Origin: Halomonas aestuarii
GTDB lineage: Bacteria > Pseudomonadota > Gammaproteobacteria > Pseudomonadales > Halomonadaceae
Assembly: GCF_001886615.1 (NCBI RefSeq)
Contig: NZ_CP018139.1
Location: forward strand, 372,001-436,000
Direction: 5' to 3'
Length of the DNA stretch: 64,000 bases
Shown here: in pieces, positions 7,294 to 19,214 of the stretch
Position numbering within the stretch: position 1 is the stretch's first letter
Layout of the letters: each line of letters opens with the position of its first letter
Notes under the pieces: model-generated
Databases searched by the model: none
Told to the model about the DNA's origin: nothing
Seen by the model: the letters and a program-made list of their open reading frames with translations, nothing else
Made by a program: the position numbers and the translations under genes

Positions 7294-8523
7294 TCAGCTG
7301 CGATAGTCGGCATTGATGGTCACGTAATCGTGGGAGAGGTCCGAGGTCCAGACCGTGGCGCCCTGATCGCCGCGCCCCAGGGAGATGCGGATCTCGATCT
7401 CCTCACGAGCCATCACGGCGCTGCCGGCCTCCTCGGTGTAGCCCGGCGCCCGGCCGCCGTTCTCGACCAGGCGCACCTCGCCCAGATCGATGGTGACCCG
7501 GTTCACGTCGAAGTCCTCGACCGGCGCACGCCCCACCGCGGCGAGAATGCGCCCCCAGTTGGCATCGCTGGCGTAGAGGGCCGTCTTGACCAGCGGCGAG
7601 TGCGCCACGGTGAAGGCCACGTCCAGCGCCTCGCGCCGGCTGTGCGCCCCGTCGACCTGCAGGGTGACGAACTTCGTCGCCCCCTCGCCGTCGCGAACCA
7701 CCGCCTGGGCCAGCTCGGTCATCACCTGCAGAAGCCCCTCGCGGAAACGCTCGAGCGCCTCCCCCTCGACCACCGGGCTGCCGTGCCCCGTGGCGATCAG
7801 CATGCAGGCGTCGTTGGTCGAGGTGTCGCTGTCCACGGTGATGCAGTTGAAGGAGCGGTCCACCGCCTCGCGCAGCAGCTGGTCGAGCAGGGGCTGTTCG
7901 ATGGCGGCATCCGTGGCCACGAAAGCGAGCATGGTGGCCATGTCGGGACGGATCATCCCGGAGCCCTTGGCGATGCCGTTGAGGGTCACCGTCTCCTCGC
8001 CAAGCGCGAGGGTCACGCTGGCGCCCTTGGCCCGGGTGTCGGTGGTGAGGATGCCCTCGCCCGCCGCCTGCCAGGCGCCGGCCCCGTCATCGAGGGCCTG
8101 GACGGCGCCGGGCAGCCCCGCCAGCAGGCGGTCCATGGGCAGCGTCTCGCCGATCACCCCGGTGGAGAACGGCAGGACACTCTGCTCCTCCACCCCGGCC
8201 AGCCGCGCCAGCTCGGCACAGGTCGCGCGGGCATCGCGCAGGCCCACCTCTCCGGTGCCGGCGTTGGCATTGCCGGTGTTGATCACCAGGTAACGCGCCC
8301 CCTCTCCGCGGGCCTCGCAGGCGGCGAGGTGCTCTCGCGCCACCGTCACCGGCGCCGCGCAGAAGGCATTGCGCGTGAAGGCGCCCGAGACCCGGGCGCC
8401 CTCCGGGATCTCGATGACCACAAGGTCACGTCGACCGGGTTTCTTGATGCCGGCCATGGTGGTCCCCAGCCGCAGCCCCTCGATAACCGGCATCTTCGGA
8501 AAACGCGTCTCGCCCACTGCCAT
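7294..8523 (-). CDS. argJ: Glutamate N-acetyltransferase / amino-acid acetyltransferase (ornithine acetyltransferase)
   Basis: A 409-residue enzyme of arginine synthesis that moves the acetyl group from N-acetylornithine to glutamate, recycling it. ArgJ is made as a precursor that cleaves itself before a conserved Thr; here that is Ala196/Thr197 in KGSGMIRPDMATMLAFVATDA, splitting alpha and beta chains. The oxyanion-forming STGVIG (about 120-125) and the C-terminal SHDYVTINADYRS are also present. The frame is open upstream, but ATG 8523 has AAAGGAG just ahead and matches the family N-terminus. It lies 44 bases after secA on the same strand. Whether it is bifunctional (also using acetyl-CoA) cannot be told from sequence. 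Confidence 0.95.
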   Translation of the reverse strand: MAVGETRFPKMPVIEGLRLGTTMAGIKKPGRRDLVVIEIPEGARVSGAFTRNAFCAAPVTVAREHLAACEARGEGARYLVINTGNANAGTGEVGLRDARATCAELARLAGVEEQSVLPFSTGVIGETLPMDRLLAGLPGAVQALDDGAGAWQAAGEGILTTDTRAKGASVTLALGEETVTLNGIAKGSGMIRPDMATMLAFVATDAAIEQPLLDQLLREAVDRSFNCITVDSDTSTNDACMLIATGHGSPVVEGEALERFREGLLQVMTELAQAVVRDGEGATKFVTLQVDGAHSRREALDVAFTVAHSPLVKTALYASDANWGRILAAVGRAPVEDFDVNRVTIDLGEVRLVENGGRAPGYTEEAGSAVMAREEIEIRISLGRGDQGATVWTSDLSHDYVTINADYRS

Positions 8524-8567
8524 CGTCTCGTCTCCTTTCCCGGCCGGGTCCTCCCCGGCCTGTCGCC

Positions 8568-11303
<2,736 letters not shown>

Positions 11304-11333
11304 GAAGGGTCCAGTTGCTGCATGTGGCATCTC

Positions 11334-11355
11334 GTCGCGGGCATCGGCCCGCGAC
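11334..11355 (-). promoter_or_regulatory. Perfect hairpin in the leader between the exported small gene and secA
   Basis: On the minus-strand transcript GTCGCGGGC-CGAT-GCCCGCGAC forms a nine-base GC-rich stem with a four-base loop. It starts 18 bases after the stop of the small gene and ends 30 bases before the secA ATG. No U-run follows it, so it is not an intrinsic terminator. A hairpin between secM and secA controls secA translation in E. coli; a similar role here is inference. Confidence 0.5.
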
Positions 11356-11373
11356 CTCTCCGGGGACGGTTGA

Positions 11374-11733
11374 TCACCGGCCCACGGGAGGGCCACGACG
11401 CGACAGGACGTCATGGGCGGCGACCGGATGGCAGGACACCGCCACGGGGCGGGGGGAGGCCCTCGACGCCGCCCTCGGCCAGACCACGATCCGAAGGATC
11501 CAGCGCACCAGGGCGCGACGGCGCGCCTGAAGCCGGGAGCGCACGCGCAACAGCGCGGGCACCAGGATGCTGACCTGGGCGGCACGCTCGATGGGTCGCA
11601 GGGACTCCACCTGGGCGAGGCTCGCCGGCAGCAGGCACCCCACCAGCAGGCCAGCCAGCCACCAGCGAGTCGCTCGGCGCATGCGCCGCGTGCCCTGTGG
11701 GCCAGCGCAGTTGTCGGTGATGGCAGGGGGCAT
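11374..11733 (-). CDS. Small exported protein upstream of secA; candidate SecM-like secretion monitor
   Basis: I do not recognise this 119-residue protein by family. Its codons look genuine (CTG, GTG, ATC, GCC dominate). It has a basic N-region (TRRMRRATR), a hydrophobic core [12 protein letters not shown] and a signal-peptidase-like PASLA|Q junction near residue 40, then an Arg-rich region ending SRRGPPVGR. Position (last gene before secA, 70-base gap with a hairpin), export signal and a C-terminal R-G-P-P close to the stop recall SecM, whose arrest motif ends R-A-G-P, and ApdA/ApdP, which use R-A-P-P. The start at 11733 has CGGAGG 11 bases upstream; ATG 11682 (102 residues) is the alternative. 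In Pseudomonas an M23 peptidase gene occupies this place. The gene is likely real; the arrest function is a hypothesis. Confidence 0.6.
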   Translation of the reverse strand: MPPAITDNCAGPQGTRRMRRATRWWLAGLLVGCLLPASLAQVESLRPIERAAQVSILVPALLRVRSRLQARRRALVRWILRIVVWPRAASRASPRPVAVSCHPVAAHDVLSRRGPPVGR

Positions 11734-11837
11734 GCTGTCGAGGGCCTCCGGTGCGTGCTAGGCTCTGGCTGTTCACAGGCCGCCTGGGTGGGCGGCCGAC
11801 GGGTAACGTCAGGGGTTCGGCCCCGAGAATCAAGCTG

Positions 11838-12296
11838 ATGAGTATAAAGGTTAAGCGGTTCCGAGCACAGCCCATGTCCCGCCTGCTGGAGGGTCGCGGC
11901 GAACTGGGAGCCTTGATGCGCATGGCCACCCTGGTCGAGCGTGCCCAGGTGCACCTGCGGGCCCACCTGCCCGAGGAGATGCGCGAGCACCTCTTCGTGG
12001 GCGGCTTCCACCAGGGACGACTGGCACTGATCACCGACCGTGCCGTCTGGCTGACCCGGCTGCGCTACGAGCAGCCACGCCTGCTCGAGCTGCTGCACCA
12101 GCTGCCGGGCTTCGAGGCGGTCACCGGCTTCACGCTCAAGGTCCGCCCCGTTCGCCCGACCCGCCCTCCCCTTCGACAGGTACGCCACCTGCCGGAGAAG
12201 GCCGCCGACGAGATCTCCAGCTGTGCCGCCGACGTCGACGACCCCGGCCTCAAGAGCGCCCTGGAGCGACTGGCCGCCCACGCGGAGAAATCCTGA
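11838..12296 (+). CDS. dciA: DUF721 protein, DciA-type replicative helicase operator/loader
   Basis: A 152-residue DUF721 protein. DciA is the ancestral partner that helps load DnaB on oriC in bacteria lacking DnaC. Seen: [25 protein letters not shown], then the KH-like core with [42 protein letters not shown] split over residues 54-98, and the KVRPVRP strand near residue 108. ATG 11838 was chosen because [17 protein letters not shown] opens the conserved region; no clear SD is visible. It lies between lpxC and secA as in Pseudomonas, but on the opposite strand from both, divergent from the small exported gene. Confidence 0.85.
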   Translation: MSIKVKRFRAQPMSRLLEGRGELGALMRMATLVERAQVHLRAHLPEEMREHLFVGGFHQGRLALITDRAVWLTRLRYEQPRLLELLHQLPGFEAVTGFTLKVRPVRPTRPPLRQVRHLPEKAADEISSCAADVDDPGLKSALERLAAHAEKS

Positions 12297-12315
12297 ACGC
12301 ACCCCGCCGATACGA

Positions 12316-12347
12316 GAACGCCGCCACCCTGGCGGGTGGCGGCGTTC
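12316..12347. terminator. Hairpin between convergent dciA and lpxC
   Basis: GAACGCCGCCACCC and its exact complement form a 14-base stem with loop TGGC, 20 bases after the dciA stop. There is no strong T-run on either strand, so efficiency is uncertain. Confidence 0.6.
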
Positions 12348-12375
12348 CGGTGACTGCCCTGTAAGGCGGGTGGCC

Positions 12376-13287
12376 TCAGGCCATGGCGGGCGCGGCGTAG
12401 GAGATCGGCGCCTTCTCGGACTCGCCCTCGAAGGTGACCAGCTCCCAGGCTTCCGGCTGGGCCAGAAGCGCGCGACACAGCTGGTTGTTCAGGGCATGGC
12501 CCGACTTCACGCCGCGGAACTCGCCGATGAGGCTATAGCCGAGCTGATAGAGGTCGCCGATGGCATCGAGGACCTTGTGCTTGACGAACTCGTCGTCGTA
12601 ACGCAGCCCGCCCTCATTCACGATGCGGTAGTCGTCGACCACGATGGCATTGTCGAGGCTGCCACCCAGCGCCAGGTCATTGGAGCGAAGGTATTCCAGG
12701 TCGCGCATGAAACCGAAGGTCCGCGCACGGGACACCTCCTTGACAAAGGAGGTGGTGGAGAAGTCCACCATGGCGGTCTGCGACTGGTCCTCGAACACCG
12801 GATGGTCGAAGTCGATGGCGAAAGAGACCTTGAAGCCCTGGTGGGGCAGGAAGATCGCTTCCTTGTCATCCTCTCGCACCACGATCTCGCGCTTGATGCG
12901 GATGAACTTCTTGGGCGCTGCCTGCTCGGCAATGCCGGCCGACTGGATCAGGAAGACGAAGGGACCCGCACTGCCATCCATGATCGGCACCTCGGGGGCG
13001 CTGACGTCCACGTAGGCATTGTCGATCCCAAGGCCGGCAAAGGCCGACATCAGGTGCTCGACGGTGGCGACCTTGGCCCCGCCGGAGGACAGCGCGGTGC
13101 ACAGGGTCGTGTCGGTAACGTTCTCAGCGCGGGCCGGGATCTGCACCTCGGGTTCGAGGTCGGTACGCACGAACACGATGCCGGTGTCGGCCGGTGCCGG
13201 CCGAAGCGTCAAGTAGACCTTCTTGCCGGAGTGCAGGCCGACGCCGGTGGCGCGGATGACATTCTTCAGGGTTCGTTGTCTGATCAT
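12376..13287 (-). CDS. lpxC: UDP-3-O-acyl-N-acetylglucosamine deacetylase
   Basis: A 303-residue zinc amidase that performs the committed step of lipid A synthesis. The zinc ligands are visible: His78 in [16 protein letters not shown], His237 and Asp241 in [15 protein letters not shown], with the general-acid His264 in [19 protein letters not shown] is the usual substrate-side loop. The N-terminus [21 protein letters not shown] is canonical, fixing the start. In E. coli LpxC is degraded by FtsH through a nonpolar C-terminus; here the tail is also nonpolar (YAAPAMA), consistent with proteolytic control. It follows ftsZ after 111 bases and has its own promoter there. Confidence 0.97.
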   Translation of the reverse strand: MIRQRTLKNVIRATGVGLHSGKKVYLTLRPAPADTGIVFVRTDLEPEVQIPARAENVTDTTLCTALSSGGAKVATVEHLMSAFAGLGIDNAYVDVSAPEVPIMDGSAGPFVFLIQSAGIAEQAAPKKFIRIKREIVVREDDKEAIFLPHQGFKVSFAIDFDHPVFEDQSQTAMVDFSTTSFVKEVSRARTFGFMRDLEYLRSNDLALGGSLDNAIVVDDYRIVNEGGLRYDDEFVKHKVLDAIGDLYQLGYSLIGEFRGVKSGHALNNQLCRALLAQPEAWELVTFEGESEKAPISYAAPAMA

Positions 13288-13327
13288 GGGCAGTCGCCAG
13301 GCAGTCTGTGATTATCAAACAGTGTTC

Positions 13328-13356
13328 ACTATAACACCGAACACCCGTTTCAACAA
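13328..13356 (-). promoter_or_regulatory. Sigma-70-type promoter for lpxC
   Basis: On the minus strand TTGTTG (13356-13351), a 17-base spacer and TATAGT (13333-13328), the latter preceded by TG-T (extended -10), sit 41 bases before the lpxC ATG in an AT-richer patch. This agrees with lpxC having its own promoter at the end of the dcw cluster. Confidence 0.65.
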
Positions 13357-13398
13357 AGAAAGATCGCCCGGCGCCCGCTATGGCTGCGATAGGTCAGG

Positions 13399-14571
13399 TC
13401 AATCAGCCTGACGTCGCAGGAAGGCCGGAATGTCCAGATAGTCATCGAGCTCCTGGGAGGGACGCTTCTCGGCCTGGGGCCGCGGCGCCTCCTGGGGCTC
13501 GGCCTTGGGAGCCGTGGCCTGGGCCCGGCCGGCAGCCGCCTGGGGACGCTGGCGATAGCCGCTGGCCTCGGTGCGACGCGAGGTCTCGCGGGCGGCCGGC
13601 TTCTGGGCCTTGTTGCCTTCGAGCCCGGCGGCAACCACGGTCACGCGCAGCTCGTCGGTCATGTCCATGTCGATGGAGGTGCCGACCACGATGGTCGCAT
13701 CCTGGGAAGCGAACTCCTGGACGGTGGCACCGACGTCGTTGAACTCGCCGATGGAGAGATCCGGGCCGGCCGTGATGTTGACCAGGATGCCGCGGGCACC
13801 GTGCAGGTCGATGTCCTCGAGGAGCGGGCTGCGAATGGCCTTCTCGGCGGCCTCGCGGGCGCGATTCTCGCCGGTGGCACCGCCGGTGCCCATCATCGCC
13901 ATGCCCATCTCGGACATCACGGTACGCACGTCGGCGAAGTCGACGTTGATGATACCGGGACTGGTGATCAGCTCGGCGATCCCCTGAACGGCGCCCAGCA
14001 GCACGTCGTTGGCCGCGCTGAAGGCGGTCAGCAGGGTCGCGCTCTTGCCCAGTACCGAGAGCAGCTTCTCGTTGGGGATGGTGATCAGGGAGTCGACGTG
14101 CTCGGAGAGCTCCTTCATGCCCTCCTCGGCGGCACGCATGCGCTTCGGGCCCTCGAACGGGAAGGGGCGCGTCACCACCGCGACGGTGAGGATGCCCAGC
14201 TCCTTGGCCACCTGGGCCACGACGGGTGCTCCCCCGGTGCCGGTTCCACCCCCCATGCCGGCGGTGATGAAGACCATGTCGGCGCCGCCGAGCAGCTCGG
14301 CGATGCGCTCTCGATCCTCCATGGCGGCCTGTCGGCCGACATCGGGATTGGCCCCGGCACCGAGCCCCTTGGTGATCTCGCTGCCGAGCTGGAGCACCGT
14401 CTTGGCGGCGACTCGCTTGAGCGCCTGGGCATCGGTGTTGGCGCAGATGAACTCGACGCCCTCGATGTTGCTCTCGACCATGTGGTTGACGGCATTGCCG
14501 CCGCCGCCGCCGACACCGATGACCTTGATGACTGCGCTACTGGAGGGTGCGCTATCTACCAGTTCGAACAT
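13399..14571 (-). CDS. ftsZ: Cell division GTPase FtsZ
   Basis: A 390-residue tubulin homologue that polymerises into the Z ring. Seen: [18 protein letters not shown] at the N-terminus, the tubulin signature GGGTGTG (107-113), the T7 synergy loop [19 protein letters not shown] with NVDFADV (188-215), a Pro/Gln/Ala-rich variable linker (about 320-370) and the conserved C-terminal peptide [14 protein letters not shown] that binds FtsA and ZipA. The frame is open upstream into ftsA, but ATG 14571 gives the family N-terminus. It lies 34 bases after ftsA. Confidence 0.98.
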   Translation of the reverse strand: MFELVDSAPSSSAVIKVIGVGGGGGNAVNHMVESNIEGVEFICANTDAQALKRVAAKTVLQLGSEITKGLGAGANPDVGRQAAMEDRERIAELLGGADMVFITAGMGGGTGTGGAPVVAQVAKELGILTVAVVTRPFPFEGPKRMRAAEEGMKELSEHVDSLITIPNEKLLSVLGKSATLLTAFSAANDVLLGAVQGIAELITSPGIINVDFADVRTVMSEMGMAMMGTGGATGENRAREAAEKAIRSPLLEDIDLHGARGILVNITAGPDLSIGEFNDVGATVQEFASQDATIVVGTSIDMDMTDELRVTVVAAGLEGNKAQKPAARETSRRTEASGYRQRPQAAAGRAQATAPKAEPQEAPRPQAEKRPSQELDDYLDIPAFLRRQAD

Positions 14572-14605
14572 AAGTCCCGTCTCCTGGACCGCAACCGCGG
14601 CCCTG

Positions 14606-15895
14606 TCAGAAATTTCCTTTGAACCAGCCCTTGATCCTTGCCAACGCCGGAGTCCCTTCCCCTGCGTCACGCCGGGTAATGTCGTCACGCCTCGGTTGCG
14701 CCGCGATACTGCCCCCAGCCTGCTGGCGGCCATGCCCCTGACGGGTTTCCAGTAGAGCGTAATGCAGCAGACCGACACCCGTCGAATAAATCGGATTGCG
14801 CACCACGTCCGCCAGCCCGCGCACGTTCTGCGGGCAGGCGATACGTACCGGCATGTGGAAGATCTCCTCGGCCAGCTCGACCACCCCCTCCATGCGCGAG
14901 GTGCCGCCGGTCAGGACCACCCCGGCGGCGACGAGGTCCTCATAGCCGCTGCGACGCAGCTCGTCTCGCACCAGGGTGAAGAGTTCCTCGTAACGAGGCT
15001 CCACGACCTCGGCCAGCGACTGGCGGGACAGGTCCCGGGCCGGCCGGTCTCCCACGCTCGGGACCTTGATCATCTCGTCACTGGCGGCGAGCTGGGTCAG
15101 CGCGCAGGCGTACTTGACCTTGATCTCCTCGGCGTGCTGCGAGGGCGTGCGCAACGCCATGGCGATATCGTTGGTGACCTGGTCACCGGCAATGGGAATC
15201 ACCGAGGTATGGCGAATGGCCCCCTCGGTGAACACCGCGATGTCGGTGGTGCCGCCGCCGATGTCCACCATGCAGACGCCGAGTTCGCGCTCGTCCTCGG
15301 TGAGGACCGCATGGCTGGACGCCAGCTGCTCGAGGATGATCGAATCCACCTCGAGCCCGCAGCGTCGCACGCACTTCTCGATGTTCTGGACGGCATTCAG
15401 GGCGGCGGTGACCAGGTGGACCCGTGCCTCGAGGCGGACCCCGGACATGCCGAGCGGTTCGCGGATACCGCCTTGGGTATCGATGGCGAACTCCTGGGGC
15501 AGGACGTGCAGCACCCGCTGTCCTTCGGAGATGGCCCGGGCCCGGGCGGAGTCGATGACACGATCGATATCCGTGGAGGCGACCTCGCGCTCCTTGATCG
15601 CCACCACGCCATCGGAGTTCATGGAGCTGATGTGACTGCCGGCGATGCCCACATAGACGGAGTGGATATCGCAACCGGCCATCAGTTCAGCCTCTTCCAC
15701 GGCGCGCTGTATGGACTGCACCGTCGACTCGATATTGATCACCACGCCCTTCTTCATGCCACGTGAAGGGTGTGAGCCGATACCGGCGATTTCGATCCCA
15801 CCATCGTCGGTGGGCTGACCCACGATCGCCACGACCTTGGATGTTCCGATATCCAGCCCGACTACCATATTGGACGCATTGGATGGACCTGCCAT
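14606..15895 (-). CDS. ftsA: Cell division actin-like ATPase FtsA
   Basis: A 429-residue actin-fold protein that anchors FtsZ to the membrane and recruits later division proteins. Seen: phosphate-1 loop [15 protein letters not shown], the 1C domain region, [17 protein letters not shown] (phosphate-2), [20 protein letters not shown] (adenosine loop) and a C-terminal amphipathic helix ([13 protein letters not shown]) that serves as membrane-targeting sequence. ATG 15895 is supported by GAGGAGA about 10 bases upstream. It is separated from ftsQ by 194 bases holding a promoter-like -10, so ftsAZ can probably be transcribed on their own as well as from upstream. Confidence 0.97.
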   Translation of the reverse strand: MAGPSNASNMVVGLDIGTSKVVAIVGQPTDDGGIEIAGIGSHPSRGMKKGVVINIESTVQSIQRAVEEAELMAGCDIHSVYVGIAGSHISSMNSDGVVAIKEREVASTDIDRVIDSARARAISEGQRVLHVLPQEFAIDTQGGIREPLGMSGVRLEARVHLVTAALNAVQNIEKCVRRCGLEVDSIILEQLASSHAVLTEDERELGVCMVDIGGGTTDIAVFTEGAIRHTSVIPIAGDQVTNDIAMALRTPSQHAEEIKVKYACALTQLAASDEMIKVPSVGDRPARDLSRQSLAEVVEPRYEELFTLVRDELRRSGYEDLVAAGVVLTGGTSRMEGVVELAEEIFHMPVRIACPQNVRGLADVVRNPIYSTGVGLLHYALLETRQGHGRQQAGGSIAAQPRRDDITRRDAGEGTPALARIKGWFKGNF

Positions 15896-15963
15896 GAGTC
15901 GGGAAGTCTCCTCGAACCTGACCCCGAAGGGGAAGATTAATCCTGAAAAATTGGCCTTGGGCA

Positions 15964-15969
15964 ATTATA
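15964..15969 (-). promoter_or_regulatory. Perfect -10 element upstream of ftsA
   Basis: The minus strand reads TATAAT at 15969-15964, 68 bases before the ftsA ATG, inside a 150-base AT-rich island (about 15930-16085) that stands out from the GC-rich surroundings. No good -35 is present at 16-18 bases, so an activator or another signal may help. Two similar motifs, GGTGTTTCTTTCGC and GGTGTTTTCGC, lie just upstream (16049-16036 and 16012-16002). Confidence 0.5.
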
Positions 15970-16089
15970 GGAACAACTTCAGTTATTCCACCAGCCCAAT
16001 TGCGAAAACACCAGACACGATACGGCGATTTTGCCGCGAAAGAAACACCCGAAATGCCGCCATGGTCGAAGTGTTATGCAACTAACCCA

Positions 16090-16815
16090 TCAACCGTCTG
16101 CCGCCGACTGCTCCTCGAGGGGTTCGGTTTCGCCGTGCCAGGCCACGGCGACGCCGTTGGGATAACGCAGGTCAATGTAACGAATATGCGATGCCAGAGG
16201 CCCCAGTTCACGCTCCCAGGCCGCGACGAGTCGACCCAGGCGGGATGCGCGATCGTTGCGGCCGAGCATCACCCAGACCCCTCCCTCGAGCTGGAAACGC
16301 CAAGCCCCGCGCGGCTCGAGACGCAACTGGCGCACCTCGAGCCCCAGGGAGGCGAGCCGCGAGGCCAGCCGGGCCCGATAGTCCAGGACCTCCGCACCGC
16401 TGTCGGGCGGACCGGCCAGGTCAGGCAGGTCATCGGGCGGCGCGACCGGGCCGAAGGCAAAGGGCTCGCCCTCGGCATTGAGCAGGTGCCCGTCGCTCCA
16501 GCGCGCCACCGGCAACTGCTCGACCAGGTCGAAGGTCAGGGCATCGGGCCACTCGCGACTGACACTCACCTCCTTCAACCAGCCAATTTCCCGGGCCCGG
16601 CGGCGCAACGCCGGCAGGTCGACGGAGAGCCAGGTCTGGCCCTGGATCAGCGGCGCCAGCCGGGTACGAAGATAGTCGGCGCTGACGTAGTTCAGGTCAC
16701 CACGCACCGAGACCCGCTCGATGGGACGGTCCAGCCAGACCCACAGCGCCCGCCCCCCGGCGCCCAGCAGCAGCGCCAGCAGCAGCACCCCGACGAGGCT
16801 TCCCCGTGCCGCCAT
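16090..16815 (-). CDS. ftsQ: Cell division protein FtsQ
   Basis: A 241-residue bitopic protein that joins FtsL and FtsB in the divisome core. Seen: a short cytoplasmic N-terminus, one transmembrane helix (GSLVGVLLLALLLGAGGRALWVWL, split here over residues 5-28), the POTRA domain starting IERVSVRGDLNYVSADYLRTRL, and the beta domain with WLKEVSVSREWPDALTFDLVEQ and VARWSDGHLLNAEGEPF. It is slightly shorter than E. coli FtsQ (276), mainly at the N-terminus. It begins three bases after the ddlB stop, so it is in the same translational unit. Confidence 0.95.
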   Translation of the reverse strand: MAARGSLVGVLLLALLLGAGGRALWVWLDRPIERVSVRGDLNYVSADYLRTRLAPLIQGQTWLSVDLPALRRRAREIGWLKEVSVSREWPDALTFDLVEQLPVARWSDGHLLNAEGEPFAFGPVAPPDDLPDLAGPPDSGAEVLDYRARLASRLASLGLEVRQLRLEPRGAWRFQLEGGVWVMLGRNDRASRLGRLVAAWERELGPLASHIRYIDLRYPNGVAVAWHGETEPLEEQSAADG

Positions 16816-16818
16816 GGT

Positions 16819-17736
16819 CTAGCGCCGCTCCTCGGCGGTGGCCAGGATGCGCAGCACGAGGGTATCGAAATCGATGCCCGCGTGGGCCGCCGACTGGGGC
16901 ACCAGGCTGTGGTCGGTCATGCCCGGCACGGTATTGACCTCGATCAGCCAGAACCGGCCATGGCCGTCGCGCATCACGTCGATGCGCCCCCACCCCTCGG
17001 CGCCGATGGCCGCGAAGGCCTCACGGCAGAGGTCGGCGAGGTCGGCCTCCTCTTCACCGGACAGGCCACAGGGCAGGTGGTAGCGAGTGTCGTTCGAGAG
17101 GTACTTGGCCTCGTAGTCGTAGAAGCCACTGGGAACCTCGACACGGATGGCCGGGAGGACGTCGCCGCCGAGCAGCGATACCGTGTACTCTTCCCCTTCG
17201 ATGAAGCGCTCGGCCATCACACGGGCATCGAATCGGGCCGCATCGCGATAGGCCGCCTCCAGGGCGTCACGGCTGTCGACGATGCTGATGCCCAGGGTCG
17301 AGCCCTCGTGCACCGGCTTGACGATCAACGGCAGGCCGAGACGGTCGACCACCGACTGCCAGTCGGCGTCGGGGCCGAGCATCACGCACTCCGGGGTCGG
17401 CAAGCCCAGCGCCTGCCAGACCAGCTTGGTGCGCTGCTTGTCCATGCCTAGCGCCGAGGCCAGTACCCCGCTGCCGGTGTAGGGAATGTCCAGCAGCTCC
17501 AGCGCGCCCTGGAGGCTACCGTCCTCGCCCCCGCGGCCATGCAGCGCGATGAAGACGTGGTCCGGCGCCAGGGCCTCCAGGCCGACCAGCCCGCCATCGG
17601 CGGGATCGTAGCCAATGGCATCCACCCCCGAGCGCTTCAGGGACGCCAGCACGGCCTCCCCACTCTTCAGCGACACCTCTCGCTCGGCGGACCGTCCGCC
17701 GTAGAGCACCACCACCCGGCCCTTATCGCGCATCAT
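16819..17736 (-). CDS. ddlB: D-alanine--D-alanine ligase
   Basis: A 305-residue ATP-grasp ligase that makes the D-Ala-D-Ala dipeptide added by MurF. Seen: [40 protein letters not shown] with the substrate-binding Glu and Ser, [30 protein letters not shown] (ATP-binding Lys), and [20 protein letters not shown] with the metal-binding Asp, Glu and Asn followed by [13 protein letters not shown]. The start overlaps the murC stop (ATGA), fitting tight coupling within the dcw run. ddlB next to murC and ftsQ is the standard position. Confidence 0.97.
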   Translation of the reverse strand: MMRDKGRVVVLYGGRSAEREVSLKSGEAVLASLKRSGVDAIGYDPADGGLVGLEALAPDHVFIALHGRGGEDGSLQGALELLDIPYTGSGVLASALGMDKQRTKLVWQALGLPTPECVMLGPDADWQSVVDRLGLPLIVKPVHEGSTLGISIVDSRDALEAAYRDAARFDARVMAERFIEGEEYTVSLLGGDVLPAIRVEVPSGFYDYEAKYLSNDTRYHLPCGLSGEEEADLADLCREAFAAIGAEGWGRIDVMRDGHGRFWLIEVNTVPGMTDHSLVPQSAAHAGIDFDTLVLRILATAEERR

Positions 17737-19214
17737 AGCGTCACCTCATCGAGATTCAGGGCCGCATCGGCCAGGCGCTGGGCGATCCCGCCGATATCAC
17801 CGGCCCCCTGGGTGATCAGGATATCGTCGGGACGCAGCACCCTCGCGAGCAGGCCCGGCAGTTCGCTCTTGTCCTGGACGAAGATCGGGTCGACCCCGCC
17901 GCGCTGGCGGATCGAGCCGGCCAGGGTACGGCCATCCGCCCCGGTCAGTGGCGCCTCTCCCGCGCTGTAGACGTCCAGCAGCAGCAGGGTGTCGACCTCG
18001 GCCAGCACCCGAACGAAGTCCTCGTAGAGGTCGCGGGTCCGGGAATAGCGGTGCGGCTGGTAGACCATCACCAGGCGCCGGTCTGGCCAGCCCGCCCGGA
18101 CCGCGTCGATCACCATCTCCACCTCGCGGGGGTGGTGGCCATAGTCGTCCACCAGCATCACCTGCCCCTCGCCCTCCGGGGCCAGGTAGTGGCCATGCAC
18201 CTGGAAGCGGCGTCCCACCCCCTCGAAGTGGGCCAGGCCGCGCAGGATCGCGTCGTCGGCCACGCCGGCATCGCTGGCCACGGCGATCGCCGCCAGGGCA
18301 TTGAGCGCGTTATGGCGTCCCGGCATGGCGAGGCGCACCTCAAGCGGCGCCAGCCCCTCCGGCCGTACGGCGGTGAAGCGCACCTCGCCGGCCAGCTGGA
18401 CGAATTCCTCGATGCGGTAGTCGGCATCCTCGCTGAAGCCGTAGGTCACGAACTGTCGACTGACCTGGTCGAGCAGCCCGCGCACGTGGGCATCATCGAT
18501 GCACAGGATCGCCAGCCCGTAGAACGGCAGGTTGTGCAGGAACTCGATGAAGGTGCCCTTGAGGCGCTCGAAGTCGCCTCCGTAGGTGTCCATGTGGTCG
18601 GCGTCGATGTTGGTGACGATCGACACCATGGGCTGCAGGTGCAGGAAGGAGGCATCGGATTCGTCCGCCTCCGCCACCAGGAAGTCGCCCTCGCCCAGCC
18701 GCGCATTGGTGCCGGCACTGGTCAGCTTGCCGCCGATCACGAAGGTGGGGTCGAGCCCGCCCTCGCCGAGCAGGGTGGCCGTGAGGCTGGTGGTGGTGGT
18801 CTTGCCGTGGGTACCGGCCACGGCGATGCCGTGGCGGAACCGCATCAGCTCGGCGAGCATCTCGGCGCGGCGCACCACCGGCACACGGTGCTCGTGGGCC
18901 CAGCGGATCTCGGGGTTGGTCTCGTCCACGGCGGTGGACACCACCACCACGTCGGCACCCACGGCGTTCTCGGCGTCATGGCCGAGGGCCACGCGGATGC
19001 CGCACTGTTCCAGCCGGGCCACCACCGGCGAGGCCTTCAGGTCGCTGCCACTGACCACATAGCCCTGGTTGGCCAGCACCTCGGCGATGCCGCACATGCC
19101 GGCCCCCCCGATGCCGACGAAATGGATGCGCCGGATACGACGCATGCCCAGCCCGCGTCCGGGGTGCGGGGGGGTGGCCTGACCGGGAACCGGTCCGAGG
19201 GTCTCGTCACTCAA
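17733..19214 (-). CDS. murC: UDP-N-acetylmuramate--L-alanine ligase
   Basis: A 493-residue Mur ligase that adds the first amino acid of the stem peptide. Seen: [23 protein letters not shown] (UDP-binding), the ATP loop [51 protein letters not shown], and [16 protein letters not shown] in the third domain. No ATG precedes the conserved region except the one at 19145, directly at [10 protein letters not shown] chose TTG 19214 because it overlaps the murG stop (TTGAGTGA), gives 23 residues before MRRI and a length like E. coli MurC (491). ATG 19145 (470 residues) remains possible. Confidence 0.95.
   Translation of the reverse strand: MSDETLGPVPGQATPPHPGRGLGMRRIRRIHFVGIGGAGMCGIAEVLANQGYVVSGSDLKASPVVARLEQCGIRVALGHDAENAVGADVVVVSTAVDETNPEIRWAHEHRVPVVRRAEMLAELMRFRHGIAVAGTHGKTTTTSLTATLLGEGGLDPTFVIGGKLTSAGTNARLGEGDFLVAEADESDASFLHLQPMVSIVTNIDADHMDTYGGDFERLKGTFIEFLHNLPFYGLAILCIDDAHVRGLLDQVSRQFVTYGFSEDADYRIEEFVQLAGEVRFTAVRPEGLAPLEVRLAMPGRHNALNALAAIAVASDAGVADDAILRGLAHFEGVGRRFQVHGHYLAPEGEGQVMLVDDYGHHPREVEMVIDAVRAGWPDRRLVMVYQPHRYSRTRDLYEDFVRVLAEVDTLLLLDVYSAGEAPLTGADGRTLAGSIRQRGGVDPIFVQDKSELPGLLARVLRPDDILITQGAGDIGGIAQRLADAALNLDEVTL

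Noticed and set aside
11334..11355. Intrinsic terminator before secA
   Set aside because: The hairpin is strong, but the following bases in the transcript are GAGAUGCC, with no U-run. Termination here would silence an essential gene.
12065..12478. A 137-codon minus-strand frame across the dciA-lpxC junction
   Set aside because: It overlaps the end of lpxC in a different frame and dciA antisense, and crosses the terminator hairpin. Shadow frame.
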